From Datura wrightii (taxonomy: Eukaryota > Streptophyta > Magnoliopsida > Solanales > Solanaceae): DNA of 64,000 nucleotides. The stretch spans positions 127,605,501-127,669,500 of the forward strand of contig JASDFA010000010.1 of the NCBI GenBank assembly GCA_035772735.1, written 5' to 3'. Position numbers and translations under genes: made by a program. A model generated the notes under the pieces. It was not told the origin of the DNA, made no database searches, and was given only the letters and a program-made list of their open reading frames with translations. The first letter of the stretch is position 1; each line of letters begins with the position of its first letter. Shown in pieces: positions 53,218 to 64,000 of this stretch.

Positions 53218-55444
53218 TGTCACGACCCGAACGTACACCTGGATCGTAGACAGGGACAAGGAGCCGCGACAGACCCCAAGTCGATCCATGGCATGAGCAT
53301 ACATCTAACTCAATCTCATAAGCGGAAGACTTAGTATAAGAAAATGTAAATATGTCATAAATACGTCGGAAGGACAATACATAATCCATACATGACGACT
53401 GAATACAACTGGTAGTCTGAAATGCCTGTAATCATGAAAGACAGGTTGATGGGACAACTCCCCAACTAACCCTACAATACTGAAACTAAAAGAGAAACAA
53501 TAGAATCTGAACATATGGCCCTCAGAACATGAGGACTTGCAAAATAAGCTGATACCAAACTCTGAGAAGCTACTGAGGAGGGTGAGCCTGAGAGAAGGGT
53601 CCTGATCAAGAAATGATACAGCATAGAAAGTATACGGTCGGTACGCGAAATGTACTAAGTACGCAAGATATGTAAAATGAGCATTTAAAACATTTAAAAC
53701 TCATAAATGATCATAGAGTAGTACATCATGCTTATATCATAAACATCAGAACATAGTGTAAGGCTCAAGGTTTTCAAAACATTCGTAATGCAATCGTACT
53801 CATAATCGTAAGAGAAAAGCCTTATTTAATCGGACTTGAGAAAATAAACATAATCATAAACATGCATAAATCATGAGGAACAGTGGGAGATTCTCTTAAC
53901 TGACTACCCCATATGAGCACACATAAATCCCGACTTGTAACCCTAGTCGGGAGGGTGTTCGTATCTTGCCAATGGTTAAACCATGAAAGTTTGATATCAC
54001 CATGAAAAGGGTTGTTTGGGCCGGGGACAGTCCCATAGGAGGTCCCAAAATACCTACGGTGGCACGTAGTTTATGAGATCCAGGGTAGTACCTAGGCCCC
54101 GAACCTACTAGGTGTTCGATACTACTCCCAAAACATATATAGTGCTCATAGTATAATATGCAAGAATTCATGGGCTAGTTAAGTCATGATAATAATAAAC
54201 TTACTTGTACATACTTGAACTAGCCATAACATAAGGCACCTGAGTCGGCCAAAAACATAATTCATGATTCATAAGGTTCATAAATACTTGTAAATCATGC
54301 ATATAGCTTGTATTTCATAAAAACATAAAGGGGTAACATAATAAATTCATGATTTAAACCATAATACATGTTGGGCTTGTAAATATCATCAATGGGTAAT
54401 TAGATCATAAATTGATTCATCATGGGGCATGCATAATTAGGCTCAAATACATAGAACTTCCAAATCAATAATATTATAATTAATTTAAATCACAAAAGCT
54501 GATTAAAACCCATAGATTATAATAATATTTTAAAATCACAAATCCCATAATCAAATCATTAGATTTTAAGTAAATCAAATTGAAACCCCACGAGGTTTTG
54601 TTGAAATCTTTGTAAAAATCACAGAGGAGGGGCATCAGTGTGGAAGAAATCACCCATTGATAGCCTTACATACTTTGGATTCCTAGATCTTAACCTCTCT
54701 TGATAACCCAAGAAGAAATTGCAATGGATTGATGAATACTAAGATTGAATCACTCCCTCAATTCCCCTACCTTGAATGCATGAATGAATGAACTGAAAAT
54801 TGAACTTAACCCCTTTAAACCTCCCTATTCATAACCTAAAATGTCGTAGTTTAGGCCTTAGGATCTTAGGAAATTACGAAAAGACCCTTAATAAATCACA
54901 GGAAATAACTGCCAGGTGACACTAACGGGTGACATGACGACTCGTTATGTGCCCAAATGATTCATTACTAGGCTCGTCGAGTACACTACATGTCAAACTC
55001 CTGGGGCTCATAACAATGGACACAATGACTCGTTAGTGGTTACCACGACTCATGGTCACCAATCGTCAAGTATACTGCCTCCCTTATACCAATTTACTTG
55101 TATATCATTCGACGATGCATATCATGACTCATTTTCTGACATGACGAGTCGTGGCCTCTTCCTGTTAAGTACACTGGTTGACCTCTTCTATTTTTCCTTC
55201 TCTGCCACCCCACGACTAACCAAAAGACTCATGGTGTCTAACCACGAGTCGTCCCCTCACCTGTGGGGACCCCCTTATCCTTCAATCCTCCTGCAATTCA
55301 CTAGCCTCCCCCACGAGCCATCTGACGACTAGTGGGCTAGTCTCATGAGTCATCCAACGACTCATTTTGTGCCTACAACTCAGATTTTCAGCTTTTCCCC
55401 ATTTCAACTCCTGGGTCCGATCCTTGAGTTCTCGGGGTATAACA
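53218..55444 (-). repeat. 5' LTR of element J (2227 bp)
   Basis: The plus-strand edges are TGTCACGACCCG and GGGGTATAACA. It has ACGACTCGT-type modules at 54937-55370, close to the U3 start. Related to the LTR of L at lower identity. No gene is seen. Confidence 0.9.
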
Positions 55445-56036
55445 GTGAGTGGTGTAGGAAGCTCAAAGACAGAGGACATTTTGTTGCAAGTGTTGAAGAA
55501 AGTTGAATCCACCAACAGTGGGGTTAGAGAGTTGAAAGGGGAGGTGTCTAACCTCGCCCAAACTGTGAGCTCCCACTCGGCTTCAATCAAGCACCTCATA
55601 GCACAAATGAACTATTTTATTGAACAAATGAAACCTTGCATGAAGGGTGCACTTCCTAGTGATACTTTCCCGAACCCAAAGAAAGATGGTCATTGCATGG
55701 AAATCATGAGTAGGAGTGATAATATATTGAAAGATATGGAAGCCCAAAGACGTTGATGCGCCAAAGGCAATTGATGTTGATGTGTTGGATGGGGTGCCAA
55801 AAGCACCAAGTGTTAGTGATGATGAGGAAGGAAATGGTGAGAGAGATGTTGATATGACGCCCTCAGATAATGTTCATGTGAAGGCGGGCATGAAGGCTCC
55901 TAATGACAAGGACGATGAAGTAAGAGTTCCCTTGTCATATCCACAACGGTTGGCAAAAAAGAAAGAGGACAATCGATTCCGAAAATTCATAGATATGTTG
56001 AGAAAATTATAAATCAGCATACCATTGGTGGATGCT
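55445..56036 (+). pseudogene. Fragment M: gag C-terminal piece of an Athila-like element
   Basis: The plus strand carries a coiled-coil-like stretch (LLQVLKKVESTNSGVRELKG), a KGALPSDTFPNPKKDGHCM block, an acidic linker and the conserved PQRLAKKKEDNRFRKFIDML. Stops lie near 55755 and 56010. The GALPSDT and PQRL blocks match gag of D and E (GGLPSDTDPNPK, FPQRLKKHKEE). It is cut on the left by J and on the right by L. Confidence 0.8.
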
Positions 56037-58155
56037 TGTCACAACCTGAGAGTACACCCGGATCGTAAACAAGGGACAAGGATCCCCGAGAGACCCCAAG
56101 TCAACCCATGGCATGAGCATATATCTAAACCATTCACATAAGGTGGAAGAATTAGCTTAAAAATCATGAAATGAATGAAACTGTTTCTTGAAATATAAGA
56201 AACAATGATACATGAACCAAACGTAACAGCTGAATACTATAAATAGTCTGAAAAACCTCTAGTCATAATAGAAGGGTTGAAGGGACAAGACCCCAACTAA
56301 CTCTAACATTCTAAAACAAAAAGATAACCAAGATCTGAACATAAAGCCCTTGAATCATGAGGACTCACCAATGGGAACTGAGATCAGAACTGGGGGCAAG
56401 CTAGGAGCGATGCTGAGCCTGAGATCCTGATCTTTTATCATAAAATGATACATCATAGAAAATATGCGGGTTGGTACTTGGAAGGTACCGAGTATGCAAG
56501 GTAAGTCAAATAATACTTAACAAAATAAGAGTTATAGGAATAGGACATCATGATCATAAATATATCGTAAGGCTCAAGGCTTTCCAAAAGCATTCGTAAA
56601 CCTGTCATAGTCACAACATGAGAGAAAAACATTTCATAAAACATGACTTGAGCCAAAGAACATAATCGTACATGCATTAAAACGATGAGGAACAGTAGGA
56701 GATTTCTATAGCCAACATACCCCATATGAGCACACATGGAGCCCGACCTATAAGCCTAGTCGGGAGGCCGTTCAAACCTTGCCAAGGGTAGAACCATGAA
56801 AGGAATGATATCACTCATGAAGGACCCATAGGGCATAGGGGATGGTCAAGGAGGAGGTCCCAAACATAACCAACAGTGGCACAGAGCTCTGAGGTTTGGG
56901 GCATAACCTGGGCGTCTAACCTACTCGGTGTTAAGTACTACTCCCAAAACATGAAAAGTGCTCATAGAAATTCATACATGACATGCATGGCTAGTTAAAT
57001 CGTGATAATCATAACATGCTTGAGCATTCGTAATATTAGCCATAAAATCGGGCCCATGGATCGGCCAAAATCATAGTTCATGAACCATAAGCTACATGTG
57101 GGCATTACCCATATTTTAAACATCCTTGAAACGCTTAACTTTTATATAAAACATGATTATAATAACAAGAGAGATTGAAGACATGCTTAAAATTCATAAA
57201 TTCATATCATGCTTGACAAACCACCATAACCATGAACTTTACCAAAAATCTCATGATTTGGGCACCTATGCTTTAGATATTAGATAACCAATCATTGAAT
57301 AAAATAAGTGAAAATAGCCCAATAATTTGAAACCCGTGATTTAGACATACTACAACCAGCTTATATCAATTTTTGAGGAATCATGCATTTGGTTAAGACC
57401 CATAAAGATTTAGAAACTATAAACATAGAAATTGGGAAGAATTTGGCATTGGTAGGGACAAAACCACCCATTAAAAACCCTACATACCTGGAAACACTTG
57501 ATTCTTAACTTCCCTAGAAAACCCAAGATAAAAACTTGGAGGATTTGAAGAAGAACACTAGAATCCCTTTCCACTTCCCTCTCTACACTTACATGCATCA
57601 AATGAGACTTGACATGGATTATATCCCCTTAAAAGACCCTGTCACAACCCATAAAATGACATAGTTTATGTTCTAGGGGTTTGGGAAATTACATGAAGGC
57701 CCTTACTAATTCGCAGGAATTAACTGCCAGGTGACCCTAACGGGTGACCTGACAACTCGTCAGGATGTGCAACGACTCGTTGTGTCGCCCGCTAAGTACA
57801 CTGTGCCAACATTAGTTTAAATTCCCTGTCTTGCTCATGATCCACCTCACGAGTCATTGGGACTGACCATGACTCGTGGGGTGCCATCCATTAGGTACAC
57901 TGCTAGACCTCCTATTAAATCCTCAACCTTACCCCACGGTGGACCTGAAGACTCGTGGTAGCTAACCACAAGTCGTTCCCACACCCTTGGGGACCTTAAC
58001 TCCTCAGCTTAGTCCAACCTTCCCACGAGCCACCTGACGACTCGTGGGGTCTCCTCACGAATCGTCTAACGACTCGTCCTGCACTATTGCAACATTTTCC
58101 AGATTTTTTCCCATTTGACTCCCGGGTCAGATCCTTGGGTTCCCGGGGTATAACA
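56037..58155 (-). repeat. 3' LTR of element L (2119 bp)
   Basis: The plus-strand edges are TGTCACAACC and CGGGGTATAACA. It has ACGACTCGT modules at 57745-58085 and GGATATAATCC (minus strand, 57627-57617) as a TATA candidate about 120 bp downstream in element sense. No gene is seen. Confidence 0.9.
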
Positions 58156-58172
58156 ATGTCTCCCCCTTGGGA
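58156..58172 (-). other. Polypurine tract of element L
   Basis: The minus strand is CCCAAGGGGGAGACAT next to the LTR start. Confidence 0.85.
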
Positions 58173-58419
58173 TCATTCATACTCAAATGTTAGAAACATG
58201 CAGAAACCTAGAAACAAGCAATTTCCATATACAAATACCAATTATTTAAGCTGAAAACTAACGGAACAACTACCTTCAAAAACAACTACATAGCTGGACC
58301 GAATTCAGACATCAGATACATATATCATATCATAAAACTAACTTACACGAGTGAACGAAACATGAAAACCTGTCTAAAGGTTTTGGCCAAAAACTGTCTA
58401 AAGGTTTAGGGCAAAAACT

Positions 58420-58944
58420 GATACCTCAAACTGGAACTAAGCCAATAGAGAACAAATGTGGGTATTTAGCCATCATATCCGCTTCGGCTTCACATGTAGC
58501 TCCCTCCACATGCTGATTTCTCCATAAAACCTTTACTGAAGCCAATTCCTTGTTCCTCAGCCTTCGAACCTGACGATCCAAGATTGCAACAGGAATTTAC
58601 TCATAACTGAGGCTATCTTTAGCACCAACACTTTTCAACAGAACAACTAAGGCTGGATCTCCGAAGCACTTTTTCAAGCGCGATACGTGAAATATGGGAT
58701 GAACCAAAGCTAACTCAGAATGTAACTCTAACTCATAAGCTACTTTACCCACTTGTCTCACAATTCGGTATGGGCCAACATAGCGGGGGCTGAGTTTCCC
58801 TTTCTTTCCAAATCTCATTACTCCCTTCAAGGGAGATACCTTCAAAAATACCCAATCATCGACCTCGAACTCAAGCTCTCTTCTCCTCATATTTGCATAA
58901 GACTTTTGGAAACTTTGAACCATTTTCAGCCTTTCTCTTATCAA
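58420..58944 (-). pseudogene. Integrase C-terminus and chromodomain of element L
   Basis: 58597-58944 is open (FEVDDWVFLKVSPLKGVMRF, SPRYVGPYRIVRQVGKVAYE, VHPIFHVSRLKK). A TAA-type stop follows at about 58600, and the chromodomain continues in frame to about 58420 (IPVAILDRQVRRLRNKE, WRNQHVEGATCEAEADM). The GPY/F motif (VGPYRIV) is well kept. Confidence 0.88.
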
Positions 58945-60240
58945 CTAAACTTTCTCCATAGCCTCATAGACTGAATCTGGACCCACCAACGAAGCCTCAC
59001 CGACTTCGAACCACCAAATGGGCGATCTACACCTTAGCCCATAAAGAGCCTCGAACGGTGCCATTAGGATGCTAGAGTGATAGTTTTTCTTGTAGGCAAA
59101 CTCAATAAGAGGCAAGTGCTCGTCCCATCTACCCTTGAAATCCATAAAGCAAGCTCTCAACATGTCCTCAAGAGTCTAGATAGTCCGTTCCGCCTGACCA
59201 TCTGTTTGCGGATGAAATGCCATGCTAAGCTTGACCTAGTTACCAAGTCCCTTTTATAAAGATCTCCAGAACTGAGAGGTGAACTAAGTACCTCTATCCA
59301 ATACGATGGACAAGGGCACTCCATGCAATCTAACCAACTCTCGAATGTATAATTTGGCATAATCTTCAGCGAAATCAATGGTTCTGACCAGAAGAAAATG
59401 AGCAGCCTTGGTTAACCTGTCCACCACAACCCAAATGGAGTTATTCTGTCTACGAGTGCGTGTAAACCTGTTATGAAGTCCATGTTGATTTCTTCCCACA
59501 TCCAAGTAGGAATGTTGATAACCTGAAGTACACCTCCCAGTCTCTGATTCTCAACTTTCACTTGTTGGCAATTCGGACACTTGGCTACAAATTATGCAAT
59601 ATCCCTCTTCATGCCATTCCACCAGTAGATTTCCCGCAAGGTATGATACATATTGGTGGAACCTAGGTGGACAGAATATCTGAATCCATGAGCCTCATGC
59701 AACATTCAACTCCTCAGATCATCCACGTTTGGAACACATAAGTGACCCTAGTATTGAAGTACACCATCTCCCCCTTTTAAGAAGACCTCTACCTTCTGAT
59801 TGTGAACAATTTCTTTCAACTTTACCAATGTTTGATCTTCGTCTTGTTTAGACTTCTCCACCATTACCAAGGACTACTCTGATCCGTTCTGAACAACTAT
59901 ACCACCATCGGTCGAGCCAACTAATCTAACTCCCAACCGTGCAAGTCGGTGTACCTCCTTCACCAACTCCTTCTTGTCTTCACTCACATGCGACACACTC
60001 TCCATAGAGAGTACACTAAGGGAATCCTCTACCACATTGGCCTTACCCGAGTGGTAAAGGACACTCATGTCGTAGTCCTTAAGTAGGTCCAACCACCTCC
60101 ACTGTCGAAGATTGAGATCCTTTTGTGTTAACACATATCGTAAACTCTTGTGGTCCGTCAATACATCTACATGAACCCTACACAAGTAGTGTCACCATAT
60201 CTTCAAAGAAAACACCACTGCGGCCAACTCAAGATCATGG
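58945..60240 (-). pseudogene. Integrase core and RNase H end of element L
   Basis: The integrase end (FEALYGLRCRSPIWWFEVGE) is at 58945-59163, a middle piece at 59284-59505 (RQNNSIWVVVDRLTKAAHFL and LVRLHGVPLSIVLDRGT with second Asp), and RNase H end plus linker at 59874-60185 (VLTDHKSLRYVLTQKDLNLRQ). The zinc domain near 59580-59700 is present but frameshifted. Stops and shifts lie at about 59180, 59280 and 59510-59870. Confidence 0.82.
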
Positions 60241-61485
60241 GTCGGGTAATTCATCTCATGAATTTTTCAGATGTCTGGAAGCATATGCTATGACTCTCTC
60301 GTGCTGCATCAATACATATCCCAGTCCAACTCTTGTATCATCACAATATACAATAAAGCCATCGGTGCTCTCCAGTAATTTCAACACCGGTGCTGAAGTG
60401 AGTCGGGCCATCAACTCATGGAAGCTCTTTTCATAAGCCTCCGATCATTGGAACTAAATCTTTTTCTGAGTCAATCTAGTCAATGGGACTGCAATGGATG
60501 ATAAACCTTCCATGAACCTCTAATAATAACCCACTAAGCCCAAAAAGCTCCTGATCTCCGAAGTGTTTATAGGTCTGGGCTAGTTCTTTACCGTCTTTAT
60601 TTTTCGAGAATCCACCCTTATACCTTCGCTTGACACTACATGTCCCAAGAATGAAACTGAATTCATCCAGAAGTCGCACTTGCTGAACTTGGCATATAGT
60701 TGGCTATCCTTGAGGGTCTGGAGTACTACCCTCAGGTGGGCAGCATACTCCTCCTTGCTCCTGGAGTATATGAATATGTCGTCAATGAACACGATCACGA
60801 ACATGTCCAGATATGCCTTGAACATCATGTTCATCAGATCCATAAAAGCCACAGGGGCATTGGTTAGTCCAAAAGACATAACAACAAATTCATAATGGCC
60901 ATACCGAGTCCCGAAAGCAGTCTTTGGGATGTCGCTCTCCCGAACCCTGAGCTGGTGATACCTGGACCTAAGATCTATCTTGGAGAAACATTTAGCACTC
61001 TGAAGCTGATCAAATAGGTCATCAATCTTGGGTAAATGGTATCTATTCTTGACGGGGACCTTGTTCAACTACCTATAGTCAATACACATCCGAAGAGAAC
61101 CCTCTTTCTTCCAGATAAATAGCACAGCGGCACCCCATGGAGACTTACTCGGTCTAATGAAACCCTTATCATGCAAATCCTTCAACTGCTCCTTTAACTC
61201 TTTTAGCTCGGCTGGGAACATTCGGTAAGGAGGAATTAATACGGGTTGTGTGTCAGGTAAAAGATCAATCTCAAAATCAATCTCCCTCTCGGGAGGATCA
61301 CATGGTAGGTCATCTAGAAATACCTTGGGATACTCAAAAACCACGGAGACTGACTGAATGGTCGGGGTCTCAGATGTGGCATCCTTAACCCTAACTAGAT
61401 TGTAAATACTACCCTTAGAAATCATTTTCCTGGCCTTGAGATAGGAGATAAAGCGGCCTACAGGAACCACTGAACTACCCTCCAT
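60241..61485 (-). pseudogene. Reverse transcriptase and RNase H of element L
   Basis: 61069-61485 carries the protease-RT linker and fingers (PPYRMFPAELKELKEQLKDL, SLRMCIDYR). 60580-61068 is open across the palm with SFGLTNAPVAFMDLMN, the intact catalytic FIDD in VFIDDIFIYSRSKEEY and the connection region. RNase H at 60241-60480 is decayed. The RT palm is the best preserved piece of L. Confidence 0.88.
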
Positions 61486-61860
61486 TCTAAAGCTGGTTCA
61501 CTTGGAAACCAGAACTCCACCGCTCACGTTCTATAGTTAATAGAAGCATAACAGGCAAACAACCAATCCATGCCCAAAATAATGTCAAAATCAGTCATAG
61601 CCAATTCTACTAAATCTGCGGAGGTAACCTTATGCAATACTATAATGGGGCAACCTCTATATACCCGCCTCCTGAATCACCAACCGAAGTAGATACAGAA
61701 AATGGTTCTGACAAAATTTCAGGACTGACCCCAAAGTTAGTAGCAATGTAAGATGTCACAAAATACAGTGTAGCTCCCGGATCTAACAAAGCATAAGCAT
61801 CAATATGAAAGACTCACAACATACCCGTAACCAGATATGGAGAAGTCTTCTTCTCCTGTC
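61486..61860 (-). pseudogene. Protease of element L (decayed)
   Basis: Minus-strand fragments include DFDIILGMDWLFACYAS near 61545-61600 and an ALLDPGATLYF-like active-site region near 61770-61800. Stops and shifts occur in between. Confidence 0.65.
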
Positions 61861-63067
61861 GAGAGCCAAGTGCATAAAACCGATTCTAGGGCTGGCTGCT
61901 AGCTGAACCAGTCAAAGCACCCTGCTGAGTAGGATGTGCCACTGGAGTGACTGAACTAGCTGTTGGAGTGCGGCCTCCACCACCCCGTGACCTTGCTGCG
62001 GGGCAATTGCTGAGCCTGTGTCCGGGTTTTTCACACACGAAATAAGAATTTAAGCCCACCAAGCACCTCATTTGGTGATTCTTGACATAATTAGAACAAT
62101 ATGGGAAAGTGCGCTCCATGCACATGCTACTCTGACCCCTCAAACCTGAGGCCCTGCTCCTCTGATCGTCCCGAGGCCTAGATGGGGTACCGGTTAAAGA
62201 TGGTGCTGGTATAGGAGACTTGTGTTGGGACTGCTGGTGAGGCCCACCTCCTGGACTCGACTGGGAGAACATGTAGCTATTAGTCCTAGCCCTCTTGGCC
62301 TCTCTCTAGCTCATATGAGTTGCCTCCATCTGTTGGACATAAAGGACTATCTGGGGATACTCCATATCCTGATGAAGCATGGTTGTTTTGCAGTCCTTGT
62401 CCAAATACTTGGCTACTCCCTACACGAATTTGCTCACCCGCGCCCTCTAGTCCATCATTAATTGTGGGGCATACTTTGACAAGCGAGTGAACTCAAGTGA
62501 ATATCATAACACTGTCATCTTTCCCTATTTGAGGCTAAAAAAATCAACTTCGTTCAATTCAATCATCTCCCAGGGGAAGAACCTATCGAGAAAGGCCATG
62601 TGAAACTCAACCCATCTGATAGGACCCGCGCCCACTGCCCTGCTTTCCTTCCATTGCTTGTACAAAATATAAGCGACCTCCTTTAGCTGATAAGAGGCCA
62701 AGTCAACACACTCCTTATTTGTCACCCCCATCACTTGAGTGACCTTCAAAATCCCTTCAATGAACTCATATGGATCATCATCCACCTTTGATCCCGTGAA
62801 CTTGGGAGGGTTCATCCTTAAGAAGTCTCTGATCCGAGTCGTCGCTGCATAGCCATTCTGTGGAACATGAGCAACAGGCTGTTGGTTGTCCTGAGCAGTC
62901 AAGGCCTGCGCCAACATCTGAATAGCCTCCCGAAACTCAGCATGGCCAGCTAGCTCGGGTGCTTGGGGCTCCATGGTAGGTGGGGCTTGCTGACGCCCAT
63001 GATAATTGCCACCTCCGTGGCCTTCATCATTTCTGTTCCTCCTTCCATTCATTCTTCTGGGGGCCAT
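61861..63067 (-). pseudogene. Gag of element L
   Basis: The ATG at 63067 starts MAPRRMNGRRNRNDEGHGGG and is followed by the capsid-like core to 62525 (FTGSKVDDDPYEFIEGILKV, FHMAFLDRFFPWEMIELNE). After breaks, 61886-62272 has the Ser/Pro-rich linker and zinc knuckle YFVCEKPGHRLSNC, where the first Cys of CCHC is Tyr. Confidence 0.85.
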
Positions 63068-63259
63068 AATTCTTCAATCGCGAATAGCATAAATTAGAAG
63101 GGTGGATAGACTTTTCATCACATGACATAGATCAACAAAGAAGGGAACATTTCCTAAAATGTTTAGTAGACTCTTCATCATAAGTGTGGTGCGCTTCACA
63201 CCAATGAAAAAGACTCTACTTAACGCGACTTTTAGACTCCCTAGGCCACACCTAAACCT

Positions 63260-63270
63260 GGCTCTGATAC
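63260..63270 (-). other. Primer-binding site, element L
   Basis: The minus strand reads GTATCAGAGCC, the core of the Met-tRNA-type PBS. Confidence 0.8.
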
Positions 63271-63276
63271 AAAGTT

Positions 63277-64000
63277 TTTCATGACCCAAGAGTACACTCG
63301 GATCGTAAACATGGTACAAGGAGCCCCGAGAGACCCCACGTCAACCCATGGCATGAGCATATATCTATACAATTCACATAAGGCAGAAGAATTGGCTTAA
63401 AAATCATGAACTGAATGAAATCGTGACATGAAATATAAGAAACAACGATACATGATCCAAATGTAATAGCTGAATACTACAAATAGTCTGAAAAGCCTCT
63501 AATCATAATAGAAGCGTTGAAGGGACAAGACCTCAACTAACCCTAACATTCTGGAACCAAAAAAGATAGCCAAGATCTAAATATAAAGCCCTTGATTCAT
63601 GAGGACTCACAAATGGGAACTGAGAGAAGAACTGGGGGCATGCTAGGAGCGATGTTGAGCTTGAGATCTAGATCTTGTATCATGAAATGATACATCATAG
63701 GAAGTATGCGGGTCAGTACTTGAAATGTTCCGAGTATGCAAGGTAAGTAAAATAATACTTAACAACATAAGAGTTATATGAGTAGGACATCATGATTATA
63801 GAGACTGAAATCATAAAAATATCGTAAGGCTCAAGGCTTTCCAAAAGCATTCGTAAACCTATCATAGTCACAACATGAGAGAAAAACATTTCATAAAACA
63901 TGACTTGAGCCAAAGAACATAATCACACATGCATTAAAACAATTGGGAAAAGTGGGAGATTTCTATAACTGACATACCCCATATGAGAAAACATGGAGCC
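63277..64000 (-). repeat. 5' LTR of element L, first 724 bp in plus-strand order
   Basis: It matches 56037 onwards. The edge TTTTCATGACCC is a decayed TGTCACGACCC. It continues past the window. Confidence 0.88.

Larger units (their letters stand above)
47440..55444 (-). mobile_element. Element J: decayed Tekay-type chromovirus
   Basis: Minus strand: 5' LTR (53218-55444), a Met-tRNA-type PBS, gag, protease, RT, RNase H, integrase, chromodomain, PPT and a 3' LTR missing its distal part. LTR halves are roughly 88% alike by eye. Same broad family as L. The 5' flank GTGAG (55445-55449) cannot be tested as the other end is lost. Confidence 0.88.
56037..64000 (-). mobile_element. Element L: Tekay-type chromovirus, right end outside window
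   Basis: Minus strand, with a complete internal region, 3' LTR 56037-58155 and the start of the 5' LTR from 63277. The LTRs are roughly 88-90% alike over the compared 250 bp. It inserted in gag fragment M; the left flank ATGCT (56032-56036) should reappear after the 5' LTR outside the window. Confidence 0.9.

Overview
The window is plant nuclear DNA made almost entirely of nested LTR retrotransposons (Ty3/gypsy). I see no host gene, rRNA, tRNA gene or CRISPR. The element types suggest pericentromeric heterochromatin of a dicot: Athila-like elements with an ORF3 of the 'putative plant transposon protein' type, and Tekay-type chromoviruses with long LTRs that start TGTAACACCCC or TGTCACGACCC. 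Solanaceae is my best guess; the genus cannot be told from the sequence alone.

Layout by element (letters are mine). A (1-8023, minus): Tekay-type chromovirus cut by the left edge, with a 3.56-kb 5' LTR. B (8024-8801): PPT, leader, PBS and a shrunken LTR joined directly to A's LTR. F (8802-12623, minus): Athila-like element with gag and the start of ORF3 but no pol, cut by B. C (12624-13836 and 36443-37951, minus): an old Athila-like gag-pol that is the target of F, D and G. D (13837-36442, plus): Athila-like element with gag, decayed pol and intact ORF3, target duplication GTCTC. E (25056-34952, minus): a young element nested in D's 3' LTR, target duplication AATTG, LTRs about 98% alike. G (37952-45324, plus): Athila-like gag-protease without pol. 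H (45325-46178) and K (46179 to about 47440): LTR fragments. J (about 47440-55444, minus): decayed Tekay-type element. M (55445-56036, plus): gag fragment. L (56037-64000, minus): second Tekay-type element, cut by the right edge.

The nesting gives a history: C is oldest; F, D and G inserted into C; E inserted into D; the Tekay-type chain A/B inserted into F.

The most interesting theme is the Athila-like group. E, F and G each lack reverse transcriptase and integrase but keep gag. E fuses gag-protease in frame to the last residues of pol. D and E keep a long ORF3, and F keeps its start. In all three, ORF3 follows an intron-like leader with a GTATGT donor and an AG just before the ATG. In D and E, ORF3 is flanked by copies of the polypurine tract, and a cluster of palindromic modules lies upstream of the leader. 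An AGGCAA-loop hairpin with a compensatory stem change follows the end of gag-pol in D, E and G. These features look like a coordinated cis-acting system shared by autonomous and pol-less partners.

Each LTR family also carries its own array of short GC-rich palindromes. Where a TATA box can be placed, the array lies just upstream of it, within U3. One module type (GTGTCACGGAG ... CTCCGTGACAC) occurs both in Tekay-type A and in Athila-like D and E.
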